Assembly: GCF_015840335.1 (NCBI RefSeq)
Contig: NZ_CP060395.1
Span: forward strand, 1,835,277 to 1,899,276
DNA: 64,000 nt
DNA from: Synechococcus sp. CBW1108
GTDB taxonomy: Bacteria > Cyanobacteriota > Cyanobacteriia > PCC-6307 > Cyanobiaceae
Direction: 5' to 3'
Below are positions 55,582 through 64,000 of the stretch, one piece after another. The position numbers were made by a program, and so were the translations under genes. Under the pieces are notes generated by a model. The model worked only from the letters and a program-made list of their open reading frames with translations, was not told the origin of the DNA and searched no databases. The first letter of the stretch is position 1, and each line of letters begins with the position of its first letter.

Positions 55582-57021
55582 CTAGTGAGGCAGCAGGCGT
55601 CTGAGGCTTACCCAGGGTTCCAGAGCGAGTAAGACCTGGCGCCCCCAGCTCCGCCCGCGCAGGCGGCCATCCAGAATCGCGAGCCTGCCCCCTTGGCGAC
55701 GCAGGCCGGCCACCCCCAGTTCCAGTCGATTGAGGCCATCGGGAAGCAGGAATTCCCGAAACCAGTCTTGCCCTGACTGACGCATGGCCAGCACCCGGGC
55801 GGCGGTGAGGGGATCTTCCAGGCTGGCGATCGGCAGTAAGGCCACCACGATCTGGCCCGGTAGCGGTAGCCGTTGCTGCTGGTTGAGCCACCAGTCCCAG
55901 CTGGCACAGATCACCCCATTGCTCTCGGGAGCGGTGTGTTCGTGAACCACCCGACTGCCGAATTCAGCAGCTAGCCCACTGGTGAGGTTGAGGCGCAGGG
56001 CTTCGTCATCGATAAGCACCACCGTTACCCCCCCCTGGCCAAGCACCAGCCTGCGAGCGTGGTCCAGCAGGTGCTGGCCGTAATGGGGGCTGTTGGGCAG
56101 GGGTTGGCGAAGGGGGGCATAGAGGGGCAGGGGGTCGGCCAGGGGCGGATCTCCCAGGTTCACGGTCACGTTGGGCTGCAGGCCCAGCTCCACAGAGGGC
56201 CCCCTGGACAATTGGCCCAGCACCACCGCACCGCGCCGGGTCAGCAGGCCCTTCAGGGCCGCCAGGGGGGCTAGCGGTTGGCGATGTAATTGCCATTGCA
56301 GCAGCTGGGGATTGACCTGGGCCCAGCTGGTCCAACCGCTTCCCCTGGCGGCGAGCCAGGCCGGCCAGGGGGCGGGCAGGGGTGCGAGCAACTGCAGTAG
56401 GTGACGCAGGGGTGCTTCGTCTTCAGGCGCCAGTCCCACCAGCTGGTTGGGGTGTGCAGGATGGCTGAGGATGAGCCGGTTGAGGCGCTCGTGCAAGCTC
56501 AGCAGGCTCGCTTCTGCCGTGGGCTGGGCCCGGCGTAATTGATCCCAGTGCTGGGGCGTCAGCACCACCTCCAGGGCCTCCCTGAGCAGGCTGTCGAGAT
56601 GTTCGGCCTCAGGCAGCACCAGTTGCCTCTCCCCGAGCCAGCCTTCTTGCCAGGCGCCCACCAGCTGGCGGTGATTCAAAAGCCAGACGCGGCCATCGGC
56701 AGGTGGATGGTCCCCTTCGAAACAGGCCAGGGCCAGGCTCGGGTCGGCCCTCCCCAGCCGGGGCAGCTCTATCTGCAGCAAGCGTTGGCGGGTGCCATCG
56801 CTAACGACCAGGGCCAGGGGGCATTCACTCAGGGCCAGGGGCACCAACAGGCTGATCCACCAGCTGGGATCGCAGCCCGGGGCAAGCCGCACAAAGGTGT
56901 GGTCGCTACGGCGCAGGCTGCGGGCCACCAGGCGGCTGAGGCTCAGGTGGTGGGGCCAGGGGTCGCCCCCTTCCTGTGCAAGCAGGGCCTTGAGTTGTTG
57001 GTGGGCGCGGGCTTCGAGCAT
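55582..57021 (-). CDS. helicase-like protein (divergent DinG/superfamily 2 type)
   Basis: 479 aa from the ATG at 57021 (MLEARAHQQLKALLAQEGGD). This gene is usually annotated as an ATP-dependent helicase in picocyanobacteria. The recognisable parts are LSLSRLVARSLRRSDHTFVRL near the N-terminus, VWLLNHRQLVGAWQ, VVLIDDEALRLNLTSGLAAEFGSRVVHEHT and the C-terminal ARVLAMRQSGQDWFREFLLPDGLNRLELGVAGLRR. No intact Walker A GxGKT is visible, so ATPase activity is doubtful. Divergent from tyrA. Confidence 0.6.
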   Translation of the reverse strand: MLEARAHQQLKALLAQEGGDPWPHHLSLSRLVARSLRRSDHTFVRLAPGCDPSWWISLLVPLALSECPLALVVSDGTRQRLLQIELPRLGRADPSLALACFEGDHPPADGRVWLLNHRQLVGAWQEGWLGERQLVLPEAEHLDSLLREALEVVLTPQHWDQLRRAQPTAEASLLSLHERLNRLILSHPAHPNQLVGLAPEDEAPLRHLLQLLAPLPAPWPAWLAARGSGWTSWAQVNPQLLQWQLHRQPLAPLAALKGLLTRRGAVVLGQLSRGPSVELGLQPNVTVNLGDPPLADPLPLYAPLRQPLPNSPHYGQHLLDHARRLVLGQGGVTVVLIDDEALRLNLTSGLAAEFGSRVVHEHTAPESNGVICASWDWWLNQQQRLPLPGQIVVALLPIASLEDPLTAARVLAMRQSGQDWFREFLLPDGLNRLELGVAGLRRQGGRLAILDGRLRGRSWGRQVLLALEPWVSLRRLLPH

Positions 57022-57087
57022 TCCCAGGCGGCCAACAGGATCGGATCGTAGGAAGCTGGCTACACGATTCCTGTCTGTGGATGCTCG

Positions 57088-58011
57088 ATGGCGTCTGTTC
57101 CCCTGCCCGCTAGCACTGATGGCCTGGCGCGGGATCCCTGGCGCCTGCAACCTGTGGGTGTGGTGGGCCTGGGGTTGATCGGCGGTTCCCTGGGATTGGA
57201 TCTGCAGCGGCTTGGCATTGGGGTTCGGGGCCTGGTGCATCGCGCCACCTCCGCCGAGCGCGCCCGCCAGAGGGGCCTGGCAACGGAGGTGAGCACCGAT
57301 CCCGCCGTGCTGGCTCCCTGTGCCCTTGTAGTGCTGGCCCTGCCCCTTGATCGCCTGTTGGACCCCGATCCCGACCTGCTGGCGGCCCTGCCGCCCCAGG
57401 CGGTGATCACTGATGTGGGCTCGGTGAAGGAGCCGGTGCTGGAGCGCTGGCGGGCTCTGCATCCGCGATTTGTGGCCAGCCATCCCATGGCGGGTAACGC
57501 TGAGGCGGGAGTGGAGGCAGGGGTGGTGGGCCTGTTTCGCCAGCGCCCCTGGGTGGCCACGCCGGAGGCTGGCACCGATCTAGAAGCCCTGGGGGTGGTG
57601 CGGAATCTGGCGGAGCTCGTGGGGGCCCGCTGGCTCACCTGCCCAGCTGGGGACCACGACCAGGCGGTGGCAATGATTTCCCATCTGCCCGTGCTGTTGG
57701 GGGCGGCCCTGTTGCGGGCAGCAGATTCAGGCGTGGCCCCGCCATACCTGGTGCGCCAGCTGGCTTCGAGTGGATTTGCCGACACCACGCGGGTGGGTGG
57801 GGGCAACCCGCTGCTGGGCTCCCTGATGGCTCGCTGCAATCGTGATGCCCTCTTGGCAGCCCTCGCCGCCTATCGCCAGCAACTTGGGGAGTTGGAGGAT
57901 TTGCTGCAGCGGGGTGATTGGGCTGCGCTGCAGCGGCGACTGGAGGACAGCCACCAGTTGCGGCCCCAGTTTGTGGGTCCGAGCGCCTCTGCAGAAACAG
58001 GTAGCTCCTGA
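57088..58011 (+). CDS. tyrA: prephenate/arogenate dehydrogenase
   Basis: 307 aa, tyrosine biosynthesis. The NAD(P) Rossmann motif is VGVVGLGLIGGSLGLDL; VITDVGSVKEPV, FVASHPMAGNAEAGVEAG, DHDQAVAMISHLPVLLGAALL and SSGFADTTRVGGGNP are family signatures. Cyanobacterial enzymes mostly use arogenate and NADP. Confidence 0.95.
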   Translation: MASVPLPASTDGLARDPWRLQPVGVVGLGLIGGSLGLDLQRLGIGVRGLVHRATSAERARQRGLATEVSTDPAVLAPCALVVLALPLDRLLDPDPDLLAALPPQAVITDVGSVKEPVLERWRALHPRFVASHPMAGNAEAGVEAGVVGLFRQRPWVATPEAGTDLEALGVVRNLAELVGARWLTCPAGDHDQAVAMISHLPVLLGAALLRAADSGVAPPYLVRQLASSGFADTTRVGGGNPLLGSLMARCNRDALLAALAAYRQQLGELEDLLQRGDWAALQRRLEDSHQLRPQFVGPSASAETGSS

Positions 58012-58039
58012 ACTGAGCTCCTGAACCGAGATCCAGAAC

Positions 58040-59566
58040 TCAGCGCCCGAACTCAGCAGTAGTGCCCAGGGTCAGTACCTGGCCCCGCCGCGCCAGCAAC
58101 TGGCGGCAGGCCATCAGGGCTGAGAGCGCCACGCCGGCGGTGCCTTCGCCGGGGTGAATCGAGTCGCCGCACAGCCACAGGCCTGGCAGGGGGGTGCGGC
58201 TGGCCAGGCCGAAGGGCCCGAAGCGACTGGGATGCTGGCCGAGGCCCCCCACAAAGCCGAAGGGGCGGCCGGTCCAGCGGGCGAAACCTCGCGGGGTGGC
58301 CAGCTCGCCGTGGCGCCATTGGTTGGGGGCAATTCCCAGCTGCCTTTGCAGCCCCCGTTGGATGCCTGCCAGGGCTTCGGCTTTGGCCTGGCCATAGGCC
58401 TGGCGGCTGAGGGCAAACCAGGGGCGCGCCGGGGTGAACACGCTGGCGATCACGGTGGCCTGGCCGGCCGGGGCCCGGCCATCGCCCTCGCGGCTCACCG
58501 ACACAAACAGGGAGCCCGGCTCGGCCCAGTCGAGCTGCAGGTGGGCGGGACAGTCGCTCTGCAGCAGGCTCCGGTCCACGGCCCCGTAGAACACCACTGC
58601 TCCAGAGGGATCGGGGAGGCTGGCCAGCCGGCGCCGATAGCCCCCAGGTAGCTGCCCTGGGAGCAGGTCGGGCAAGCTCTGCACCGGCAGGGCCAGCACC
58701 ACATCGGTAGCTGCCAGCGCAAAGGGCTGCGGCTGCTCGCCATGGACATCGCCATGGACAACCCAGCCCTCGCCTGTGCGCTCGAGCTGCGTCACCCGGT
58801 GCCCCAGCCGCAGCTGGCCGCCGGCCGCCGCCAGGGCCTGCTCCAACTGCTGGCTCAGCACCTGCATTGAGCTCTCCAGATGCCATAGGCCCAGGGGTTC
58901 CTGGCCCATGGCCAGCACGGTGGCGCCATAGAGGGCGGCGGTGCGATCGGCTGGCTCCTGGGAGTAGAGCCGCAGTTGGAGATCGAGAAAGCGGCGCAGA
59001 CGCTGATCGCTGCCGCAGCCCGTGAGCATCAGCAGATCGGCCACGGTGGCGGTGATCAGCAGGCCACTGGCCAGGTTGGCGGGACGCAGGGTCGGCAGAA
59101 GCTGGGCCAGATCCCAGGGGCTGCGGGGGGGCAGCACGGGATCCCGGCCGGCGAAGGCCCAGTTGGCCTGGTGCAGGGCGGAGCAGAGTTGCCAGAAGCG
59201 GCCGCTGCCTGGAAATTGCTGCTCCCGCTCTGTGGCCCATCTGGCTGGATCGCGCCAGATCCGCACCGGTGGTCGGCCATCGCCCAGGTCCACCACGCAC
59301 GCCGGATCCAGGGGCGTTGCGGCCGGCAGTGGCAGCTGGAAGTGCTCGAGCAGGCGCCGATGGCTGCCGCCGGGTTCCAGGCCCGCCACCTGGGTCGCGC
59401 CCACATCGAAGGTGTAGGGCCCGCGGCGGAAGGTGCCGGCGCAGCCGCCGCTCTGGTGGTGGGCTTCAAGCAGATGAACCCCCAGACCGGCCTTGGCCAG
59501 CAGGGCCGCCGCGCTGAGACCGGCGATGCCGGCTCCCACTACCACCACATCAGGGTGCGTCTGCAT
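58040..59566 (-). CDS. crtD: FAD-dependent carotenoid desaturase-like protein (CrtD type)
   Basis: 508 aa from the ATG at 59566 (MQTHPDVVVVGAGIAGLSAAALLAKAG). The FAD motif is VVVGAGIAGLSAA...VHLLEAHHQSGGCAGTFRR, and the C-terminus GLWLCGDSIHPGEGTAGVALSALMACRQL is the CrtI/CrtD signature. It is often annotated as C-3',4' desaturase in picocyanobacteria. Related CrtH-like isomerases cannot be excluded. It converges on tyrA. Confidence 0.8.
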   Translation of the reverse strand: MQTHPDVVVVGAGIAGLSAAALLAKAGLGVHLLEAHHQSGGCAGTFRRGPYTFDVGATQVAGLEPGGSHRRLLEHFQLPLPAATPLDPACVVDLGDGRPPVRIWRDPARWATEREQQFPGSGRFWQLCSALHQANWAFAGRDPVLPPRSPWDLAQLLPTLRPANLASGLLITATVADLLMLTGCGSDQRLRRFLDLQLRLYSQEPADRTAALYGATVLAMGQEPLGLWHLESSMQVLSQQLEQALAAAGGQLRLGHRVTQLERTGEGWVVHGDVHGEQPQPFALAATDVVLALPVQSLPDLLPGQLPGGYRRRLASLPDPSGAVVFYGAVDRSLLQSDCPAHLQLDWAEPGSLFVSVSREGDGRAPAGQATVIASVFTPARPWFALSRQAYGQAKAEALAGIQRGLQRQLGIAPNQWRHGELATPRGFARWTGRPFGFVGGLGQHPSRFGPFGLASRTPLPGLWLCGDSIHPGEGTAGVALSALMACRQLLARRGQVLTLGTTAEFGR

Positions 59567-59603
59567 CGAGGCATGCTGGCAGCTGCCTCCCCGCCACGGC
59601 GCC

Positions 59604-60572
59604 ATGGCTGCCGCGCCCGCCGATCCCCTGACCGCCTGGCTAATGGATCGGCTTGGCCGCCGCCTGGTGGCGCGCACGGCGGTGGGTGGGGGCTGCATCC
59701 ACCGGGCTTGGCGGCTCCAGTTTGCCGACGGGGGCGTGTTGTTTGCCAAAACCAACAGGGCCGCCGCCCTGCCCCTGCTTGGGGCGGAAGTGGAGGGACT
59801 CCTGGCGTTGGTGGCCCACGCGCCAGCCGGCCTGGTGGTTCCCGAGCCCCTGGCCTGGGGGACGGCTGCTGATCAGGCCGTGCTGGTGATGCCCTGGCTG
59901 GACCTCGAGGGGATTGGTGGGGGCTCGGGCGACACCGCTGCGGTGTTTCGATTGGGCCAGCGCCTGGCGGATTTGCACCGGGCCAGCGCTGCCAGCTCCG
60001 CGGGACAGGGGTATGGCTGGCCGGCCGCGAACTTCATCGGTTCAGCCCCCCAAGCCAATGGTTGGCGATCCAGCTGGGGCCAGTTTTTCGTCGAGTGCCG
60101 GCTGGCCCCCCAGCTCGCCTGGGCCGCAAGAAGGAGTAAGCAGCTGAAGGGAGCTGAGGCCTTGCTGGAGCTCGTGCCGCAATGGTTGGCAGATCACCCT
60201 GCAGAGCCGGTGCTCGTGCACGGCGATCTCTGGTGTGGCAATGCGGCCTTACTGAGCAATGGCAGTGGGGTCATCTTTGACCCTGCCTGCTACTGGGGGG
60301 ATCGGGAGGTGGATCTGGCGATGGCCCAGTTATTTGGCGGCTTTTCGCCCAGCTTCTTTGCGGGCTATACAAGTCGCTGGCCCCTTGAGCCCGGGGCCAG
60401 CGGGCGGGTGGCCCTCTACAACCTCTATCACTTGCTCAACCACGCCAACCTCTTTGGTGGCAGCTACGGGCAAAGGGCCCAGGCCTCCATCCTCGAACTG
60501 CTCAGCCGAGGTATTCCTGGCGGAGGTTCTGCAGCTTCGACACCACAGCACCGCGTTTCTCACTGGTGGTGA
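59604..60572 (+). CDS. fructosamine kinase family protein
   Basis: 322 aa from the ATG at 59604 (MAAAPADPLTAWLMDRLG). Signatures are GGCIHRAWRL, VLFAKTNRA, EPVLVHGDLWCGNAALL (catalytic Asp) and VIFDPACYWGDREVDLAMAQLFGGF. The family phosphorylates ketosamines or ribulosamines in protein deglycation. Its 3' end overlaps the convergent CAAD gene by 71 bases, and its last residues (GGGSAASTPQHRVSHWW) may be the result of a lost earlier stop. Confidence 0.9.
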   Translation: MAAAPADPLTAWLMDRLGRRLVARTAVGGGCIHRAWRLQFADGGVLFAKTNRAAALPLLGAEVEGLLALVAHAPAGLVVPEPLAWGTAADQAVLVMPWLDLEGIGGGSGDTAAVFRLGQRLADLHRASAASSAGQGYGWPAANFIGSAPQANGWRSSWGQFFVECRLAPQLAWAARRSKQLKGAEALLELVPQWLADHPAEPVLVHGDLWCGNAALLSNGSGVIFDPACYWGDREVDLAMAQLFGGFSPSFFAGYTSRWPLEPGASGRVALYNLYHLLNHANLFGGSYGQRAQASILELLSRGIPGGGSAASTPQHRVSHWW

Positions 60573-60942
60573 GGTTCTGCCAGCTCCAATTGCCCACTAC
60601 CACCAGGCCCAGCAGTTCGAGCAGGCCTGGCACCACGGGCAGAAGGTTGATGGTGTCGAGCACTCCCTTGATCAGGATCTGGGCCACGATCACCGCCAGG
60701 ATCACCCCGGTGGCCTTGCCGATCCGGCCCATCTGGCTCCAGTCCACCTTGTCGAGGGTGGCATTCACCTTGGTCAGGATCTCGCTGTAGCGCTCTGTGA
60801 AGCTGACTTCGGAGTTGGCGTCGGCATCGGAAGTGGCTGCTGAGCCGCTTGCTGAGCCGGTTTCGGATCCAGTGGTGGCAGCGCCTGGCTCCACTCCAGT
60901 GGCAGTTTCCTGCTCAACTGCTTCGGGGGTGGTGTCACTCAT
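60502..60942 (-). CDS. CAAD domain thylakoid-curvature-like protein (CurT type)
   Basis: 146 aa from the ATG at 60942 (MSDTTPEAVEQET). A Ser/Thr/Glu-rich N-terminus is followed by VNATLDKVDWSQMGRIGKATGVILAVIVAQILIKGVLDTINLLPVVPGLLELLGLVVVGNWSWQNL, the CAAD domain with two helices, and an amphipathic C-terminus. CURT1/CurT homologues bend thylakoid membranes. Role by homology. Confidence 0.88.
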   Translation of the reverse strand: MSDTTPEAVEQETATGVEPGAATTGSETGSASGSAATSDADANSEVSFTERYSEILTKVNATLDKVDWSQMGRIGKATGVILAVIVAQILIKGVLDTINLLPVVPGLLELLGLVVVGNWSWQNLTTSEKRGAVVSKLQNLRQEYLG

Positions 60943-60987
60943 GGACCGGATGGTGGGCAAGGGTGTACTGAATCACAAGGTATCGGT

Positions 60988-61449
60988 GTGTGTTTGCAAG
61001 CGCCAGCTCATCTCAGGGCAGATTTGCAGCTGCTCACCGTTCTGGGCCGGATTTTGGCAGCGGCGAAACCCGAGGAGGGATGTGCCTTGCTGCTGGGTCA
61101 GAGGCAGAGCGATGGTTGGCAACTGCGTCGGATCTGGCCTTGCTGCAACGTCTGGCCCCAGCCTGGGGCCCGCAACCACCGCTTCGCGATTGATCCCCGC
61201 GAGCAACTGCTGGCCCAGAAGTGGGCAAGGGAGCGGGGGCTGGAGCTGCTGGGCTCGGCCCACAGCCACCCCGTCACGGCCCCAGTGCCCTCCACCACCG
61301 ACTGCAGGCTCTGCGTCTGGCCGGCATTGATGGTGATCATGGGTGCGGTAGGCAGTGGCGTTGGGGGTCAGGGCCAGGAACTGGTGGGGTGGTGGATCTG
61401 CCAGCCGCAGGCCCCGCCCCAGCGCCTGCCGTGGAGAATGGAAAGCTGA
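60988..61449 (+). CDS. JAMM/Mov34 family metallopeptidase
   Basis: 153 aa. The JAMM zinc motif is H92-S-H94 followed by P and Asp105 (SAHSHPVTAPVPSTTDC), with Glu29 or Glu30 as the catalytic acid. Bacterial JAMM proteins beside MoeB/ThiF often process C-terminal tails of sulfur-carrier proteins or cleave cysteinyl adducts. It ends 11 bases before moeB. Confidence 0.87.
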   Translation: MCLQAPAHLRADLQLLTVLGRILAAAKPEEGCALLLGQRQSDGWQLRRIWPCCNVWPQPGARNHRFAIDPREQLLAQKWARERGLELLGSAHSHPVTAPVPSTTDCRLCVWPALMVIMGAVGSGVGGQGQELVGWWICQPQAPPQRLPWRMES

Positions 61450-61460
61450 TCCCAGCAGCC

Positions 61461-62633
61461 ATGCTTCCTCCCGACACCAGCGGCGTCCAGCTCAGCCCCG
61501 ATGAGGTGGCCCGCTACGGCCGCCACCTGATCCTGCCCGAGGTTGGAATGGAGGGCCAGAAGCGGCTCAAGGCCGCCTCGGTGCTTTGTGTGGGAACTGG
61601 AGGGTTGGGCTCGCCGCTGCTGCTCTATCTGGCCGCCGCCGGGGTGGGCCGCCTCGGCATCGTCGATTTCGACGTGGTCGACCACTCCAACCTGCAGCGC
61701 CAGGTGATCCACGGCACCAGCTGGGTGGGCAAACCCAAGATCGAATCGGCCAAGGCGCGCATCCTCGAGATCAACCCCCACTGCCAGGTGGATCTCTACC
61801 AAACCGCGCTGACCAGCGACAACGCTCTCGAGATCATTCGGCCCTACGACATCGTCTGCGACGGCACCGACAACTTCCCCACCCGCTACCTGGTGAACGA
61901 CGCCTGCGTGCTGCTGGGCAAGCCCAATGTCTACGGCTCGATCTTTCGCTTCGAGGGCCAGGCCACGGTGTTCAACCTGGATGCGGAAAGCCCCAACTAC
62001 CGCGACCTGTTCCCCGAGCCGCCGCCGCCGGGCATGGTGCCCTCCTGCGCCGAGGGCGGAGTGGTGGGGGTGCTGCCCGGCATCATCGGCCTGATCCAGG
62101 CCACCGAAGCTGTCAAGATCATTGCCGGCATCGGCACCAGCCTCAGCGGCCGCCTGTTGTTGTTTGATGCCCTGGGCATGAAGTTCCGCGAGCTCAAACT
62201 TCGGCCCAACCCCGAGCGGCCGGTGATCGACAAACTTATTGATTATCAAGAGTTCTGCGGGGTGGGCGGCAGTGCTCCGGGCCAGGAGGAGGCCGGCGCG
62301 GTGGACAGCATCAGTGTTACCGAACTAAAAACCCTGCTTGATGGCGACACCAGTGGCCTCGTGCTGGTGGATGTGCGCAATCCCCCCGAGGCCGACATAG
62401 CTCTGATCCCCGGCGCCACCCTCATCCCCCTCGACCAGATCGAGAGCGGCGTGGCGATTGATCAGATCCGCGACCTGGCGGCCGGCAAGAAGCTTTACGT
62501 GCACTGCAAGCTGGGCGGCCGTAGCGCCAAAGCGCTCATCGCCCTTCGGCGCCACGGCATCGAGGGCATCAATGTCTCAGGCGGCATCGATGCCTGGAGC
62601 CAGGAGGTGGATCCGGCCGTGCCGCGCTACTGA
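61461..62633 (+). CDS. moeB: MoeB/ThiF-type adenylyltransferase with rhodanese domain
   Basis: 390 aa from the ATG at 61461 (MLPPDTSGVQLSPDEVARYGRHLILPEVG). The E1-like part has VLCVGTGGLGSPLLLYLAAAGVG, DVVDHSNLQRQ and DGTDNFPTRYLVNDAC. The C-terminal rhodanese domain has the active Cys in LYVHCKLGGRSAKAL. It activates the C-terminal glycine of a MoaD/ThiS-like carrier and supplies sulfur. Coupled to the JAMM gene. Confidence 0.93.
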   Translation: MLPPDTSGVQLSPDEVARYGRHLILPEVGMEGQKRLKAASVLCVGTGGLGSPLLLYLAAAGVGRLGIVDFDVVDHSNLQRQVIHGTSWVGKPKIESAKARILEINPHCQVDLYQTALTSDNALEIIRPYDIVCDGTDNFPTRYLVNDACVLLGKPNVYGSIFRFEGQATVFNLDAESPNYRDLFPEPPPPGMVPSCAEGGVVGVLPGIIGLIQATEAVKIIAGIGTSLSGRLLLFDALGMKFRELKLRPNPERPVIDKLIDYQEFCGVGGSAPGQEEAGAVDSISVTELKTLLDGDTSGLVLVDVRNPPEADIALIPGATLIPLDQIESGVAIDQIRDLAAGKKLYVHCKLGGRSAKALIALRRHGIEGINVSGGIDAWSQEVDPAVPRY

Positions 62634-62642
62634 GCCCCGAGC

Positions 62643-63791
62643 TCAGTAATCCACGCCCCGCTTGAGATCCACGCCCCGCTCGGCGTAGTGCTTGTGGCAC
62701 ACCATCTCGGAGTAGACGCTGGCCAGGTCGAAGTAGGCGGGGCGATTTTTGCAGCGGCCGGTGAGGATTACTTCCGTTTCGGCGGGCTTGCGCAATAGGG
62801 TCTGCACGATCGGCTCCACCGGCAGCAGCTCGAGATCCACCGTGGGGTTGATCTCATCGAGGATCACGGTTTTGTATAGGCCGCTGGAGATGGCTGCCCT
62901 GGCGATCTCCCAGGCCCGCTCGGCCTCCACGTAGTCGATCGGCTGCTGCTGGCCGCGCCAGACAATCGCATCGCGGCCAGAGCGCAGGTGATCCACCAGG
63001 TGGGGATAGCTCTCGCGCAGGGCGGCAATCGCCGCATCCTCGGTGTAGCCGCTGCCGCCCTTGAGCCACTGCAGGATCAGCACCCGGTGGCTTTTGTCTT
63101 GGCTGATACCCCGGCCGATGGCCTGTAGGCCCTTGCCGAGGGCGCTGGTGGATTTGCCCTTGCCCTCGCCGGTGTAGATCTCGACCCCATCGAGACCCCC
63201 GGGCCCCTGGTGGGCCCGCATTTCCGAGTGGAGGTCTGCCAGTTGCACCAGCTTGTGGGGGGCACCGCGCCCCGTGCAGATCACTTCCATTCCGCCTGGC
63301 TTGGCCGCCAGGGTGCGGGCCACGTCGTCGATGTCCAGCAGGCCCAGGTCCAGCACGGGGTTGAGCTCATCGAGCACCACCACTGAGTAGAGGTCGCTGG
63401 CGATGGCGCCCTTGGCAATGTCCCAGCCGCGCTGGGCCTCCTGCCGGTCGAATTTGGTCGCCTCCTCGGCGCTGAAGAATTCGCCCCGGCCCGTGCGCAC
63501 CTGGTCAATCAGGTGGGGAAAGCCCTGCTGCAGGGCTTCGATGGCGGCATCTTCGTCGTAGGCCCGGCCCGGCCCCTTGAGGAAGCGCAGCAGCAACACC
63601 CTGGTGCGTTTCTGCTCGCAAATGCCCAGGCCGATCGTGCGCAGCACCACCCCGAGGGCGGCCTGGCTCTTGCCCTTGCCGTCGCCGTCATACACATGCA
63701 GCTGGCCGTGGGCCCTCTCATCGCTGCCGGCGGCAGTGCGGATGCCGATGCCCCGGCCCGTGCCCCGCTGCGGCGTCTGGGTGCTGCTCAT
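62643..63791 (-). CDS. cobO: cob(I)yrinic acid a,c-diamide adenosyltransferase, double domain
   Basis: 382 aa made of two CobO domains in tandem: first P-loop VYDGDGKGKSQAALG with VVVLDELNPVLDLGLL, second P-loop IYTGEGKGKSTSALG with TVILDEINPTVDLELL. Each adenosylates corrinoid in coenzyme B12 synthesis. The doubled form is common in cyanobacteria. Linked in pathway, not in position, to cobJ at the other end of the window. Confidence 0.93.
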   Translation of the reverse strand: MSSTQTPQRGTGRGIGIRTAAGSDERAHGQLHVYDGDGKGKSQAALGVVLRTIGLGICEQKRTRVLLLRFLKGPGRAYDEDAAIEALQQGFPHLIDQVRTGRGEFFSAEEATKFDRQEAQRGWDIAKGAIASDLYSVVVLDELNPVLDLGLLDIDDVARTLAAKPGGMEVICTGRGAPHKLVQLADLHSEMRAHQGPGGLDGVEIYTGEGKGKSTSALGKGLQAIGRGISQDKSHRVLILQWLKGGSGYTEDAAIAALRESYPHLVDHLRSGRDAIVWRGQQQPIDYVEAERAWEIARAAISSGLYKTVILDEINPTVDLELLPVEPIVQTLLRKPAETEVILTGRCKNRPAYFDLASVYSEMVCHKHYAERGVDLKRGVDY

Positions 63792-63855
63792 GGCGAGATG
63801 TTACCGGCGCCTTTGGCTTGGGGTTGGCAGGATCGGGTCAGGATTGGGGCCCGGA

Positions 63856-64000
63856 TGCACTTTTCTCTTCTAGAACCTCTGCCACCGGCCCTGGCGGGGG
63901 CCTTGACTGAACTGCGTGGCCAGCTGGCAGCCCTCAACCCGGTGGTGGTGGCCTACTCCGGCGGGGTTGACAGCGCCCTGGTGGCGGCCATCGCCCTCGA
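63856..64000 (+). CDS. larE: LarE-like ATP-dependent sulfur transferase, N-terminus only
   Basis: 48 codons before the window ends: MHFSLLEPLPPALAGALTE, then LNPVVVAYSGGVDSALVAAIAL. The PP-loop SGGVDS and the preceding helix match LarE/ATP-pyrophosphatase proteins, which sacrifice a cysteine sulfur to make the nickel-pincer cofactor. Other PP-loop families (for example GuaA-like) remain possible with so little sequence. Confidence 0.7.

Noticed and set aside
55582-57483. long version of the helicase-like gene starting at 57483
   Set aside because: It overlaps most of the 5' half of tyrA on the opposite strand; the start at 57021 clears it.
1-64000. CRISPR array, rRNA operon or replication origin
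   Set aside because: I looked for regular short repeats with spacers, rRNA sequence and DnaA-box clusters and saw none.

Overview
This is a high-GC picocyanobacterial chromosome segment of the Synechococcus/Cyanobium type. The evidence is photosystem I genes (psaA, psaB, psaL, psaI), ndhN, ldpA, a CAAD/CurT-like thylakoid protein, small cyanobacterial families (DUF1815, DUF2839), CbiG-CobJ and double CobO cobalamin proteins, and a cyanobacterial-type SOS box at recA. The species cannot be fixed from the sequence alone.

Layout. (1) 1-13.1 kb, core: lipA (partial), tRNA-Pro, cbiG-cobJ, a membrane-anchored hypothetical, psaA-psaB behind a probable RpaB/HLR1 promoter, a small lipoprotein, psaI-psaL, a GT2 glycosyltransferase, an NlpC/P60 hydrolase, a class-A beta-lactamase-like hydrolase and a hypothetical. 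(2) 13.17-30.45 kb, accessory island ending at the 3' end of tRNA-Ser(GCT): a 12-bp copy of the tRNA 3' end lies at 13173, next to an AlpA-like excisionase remnant. The island holds a Rad52-like fragment, a Nif11-like protein, duplicated pairs of ribbon-helix-helix (RHH) proteins, an XRE regulator, a LprI-like secreted protein, Cys-rich small ORFs and many mobile elements. No integrase is visible. (3) 30.5-49 kb, core: alr, an HNH protein, then on the minus strand the S10-spc-alpha ribosomal cluster from rplC to rpsI/rpmE/prfA, with secY, adk, rpoA and truA. (4) 49.4-64 kb, core: ndhN-ldpA-ycf45, tRNA-Gln, a HAD hydrolase, recA, DUF1815, DUF2839, a helicase-like protein, tyrA, a CrtD-like desaturase, a fructosamine kinase family protein, CAAD/CurT, JAMM-MoeB/rhodanese, cobO and larE (partial).

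The most striking structure is 14449-22580. A complete IS66 element with a perfect 8-bp target duplication sits in an RHH gene. Its own transposase gene is then interrupted by an IS21 element (6-bp duplication), by a group II intron carrying a reverse transcriptase plus about 86 bp of passenger DNA, and by an IS256 element (8-bp duplication). Removing IS21 and IS256 at their duplications rejoins the transposase reading frame exactly. Two further intact IS elements lie in the island: an IS1595 with an 8-bp duplication, and an IS5 with a 4-bp duplication that splits an iron-permease-like gene whose frame rejoins perfectly. The island looks like a decayed tRNA-targeted integrative element that has become an insertion sink.
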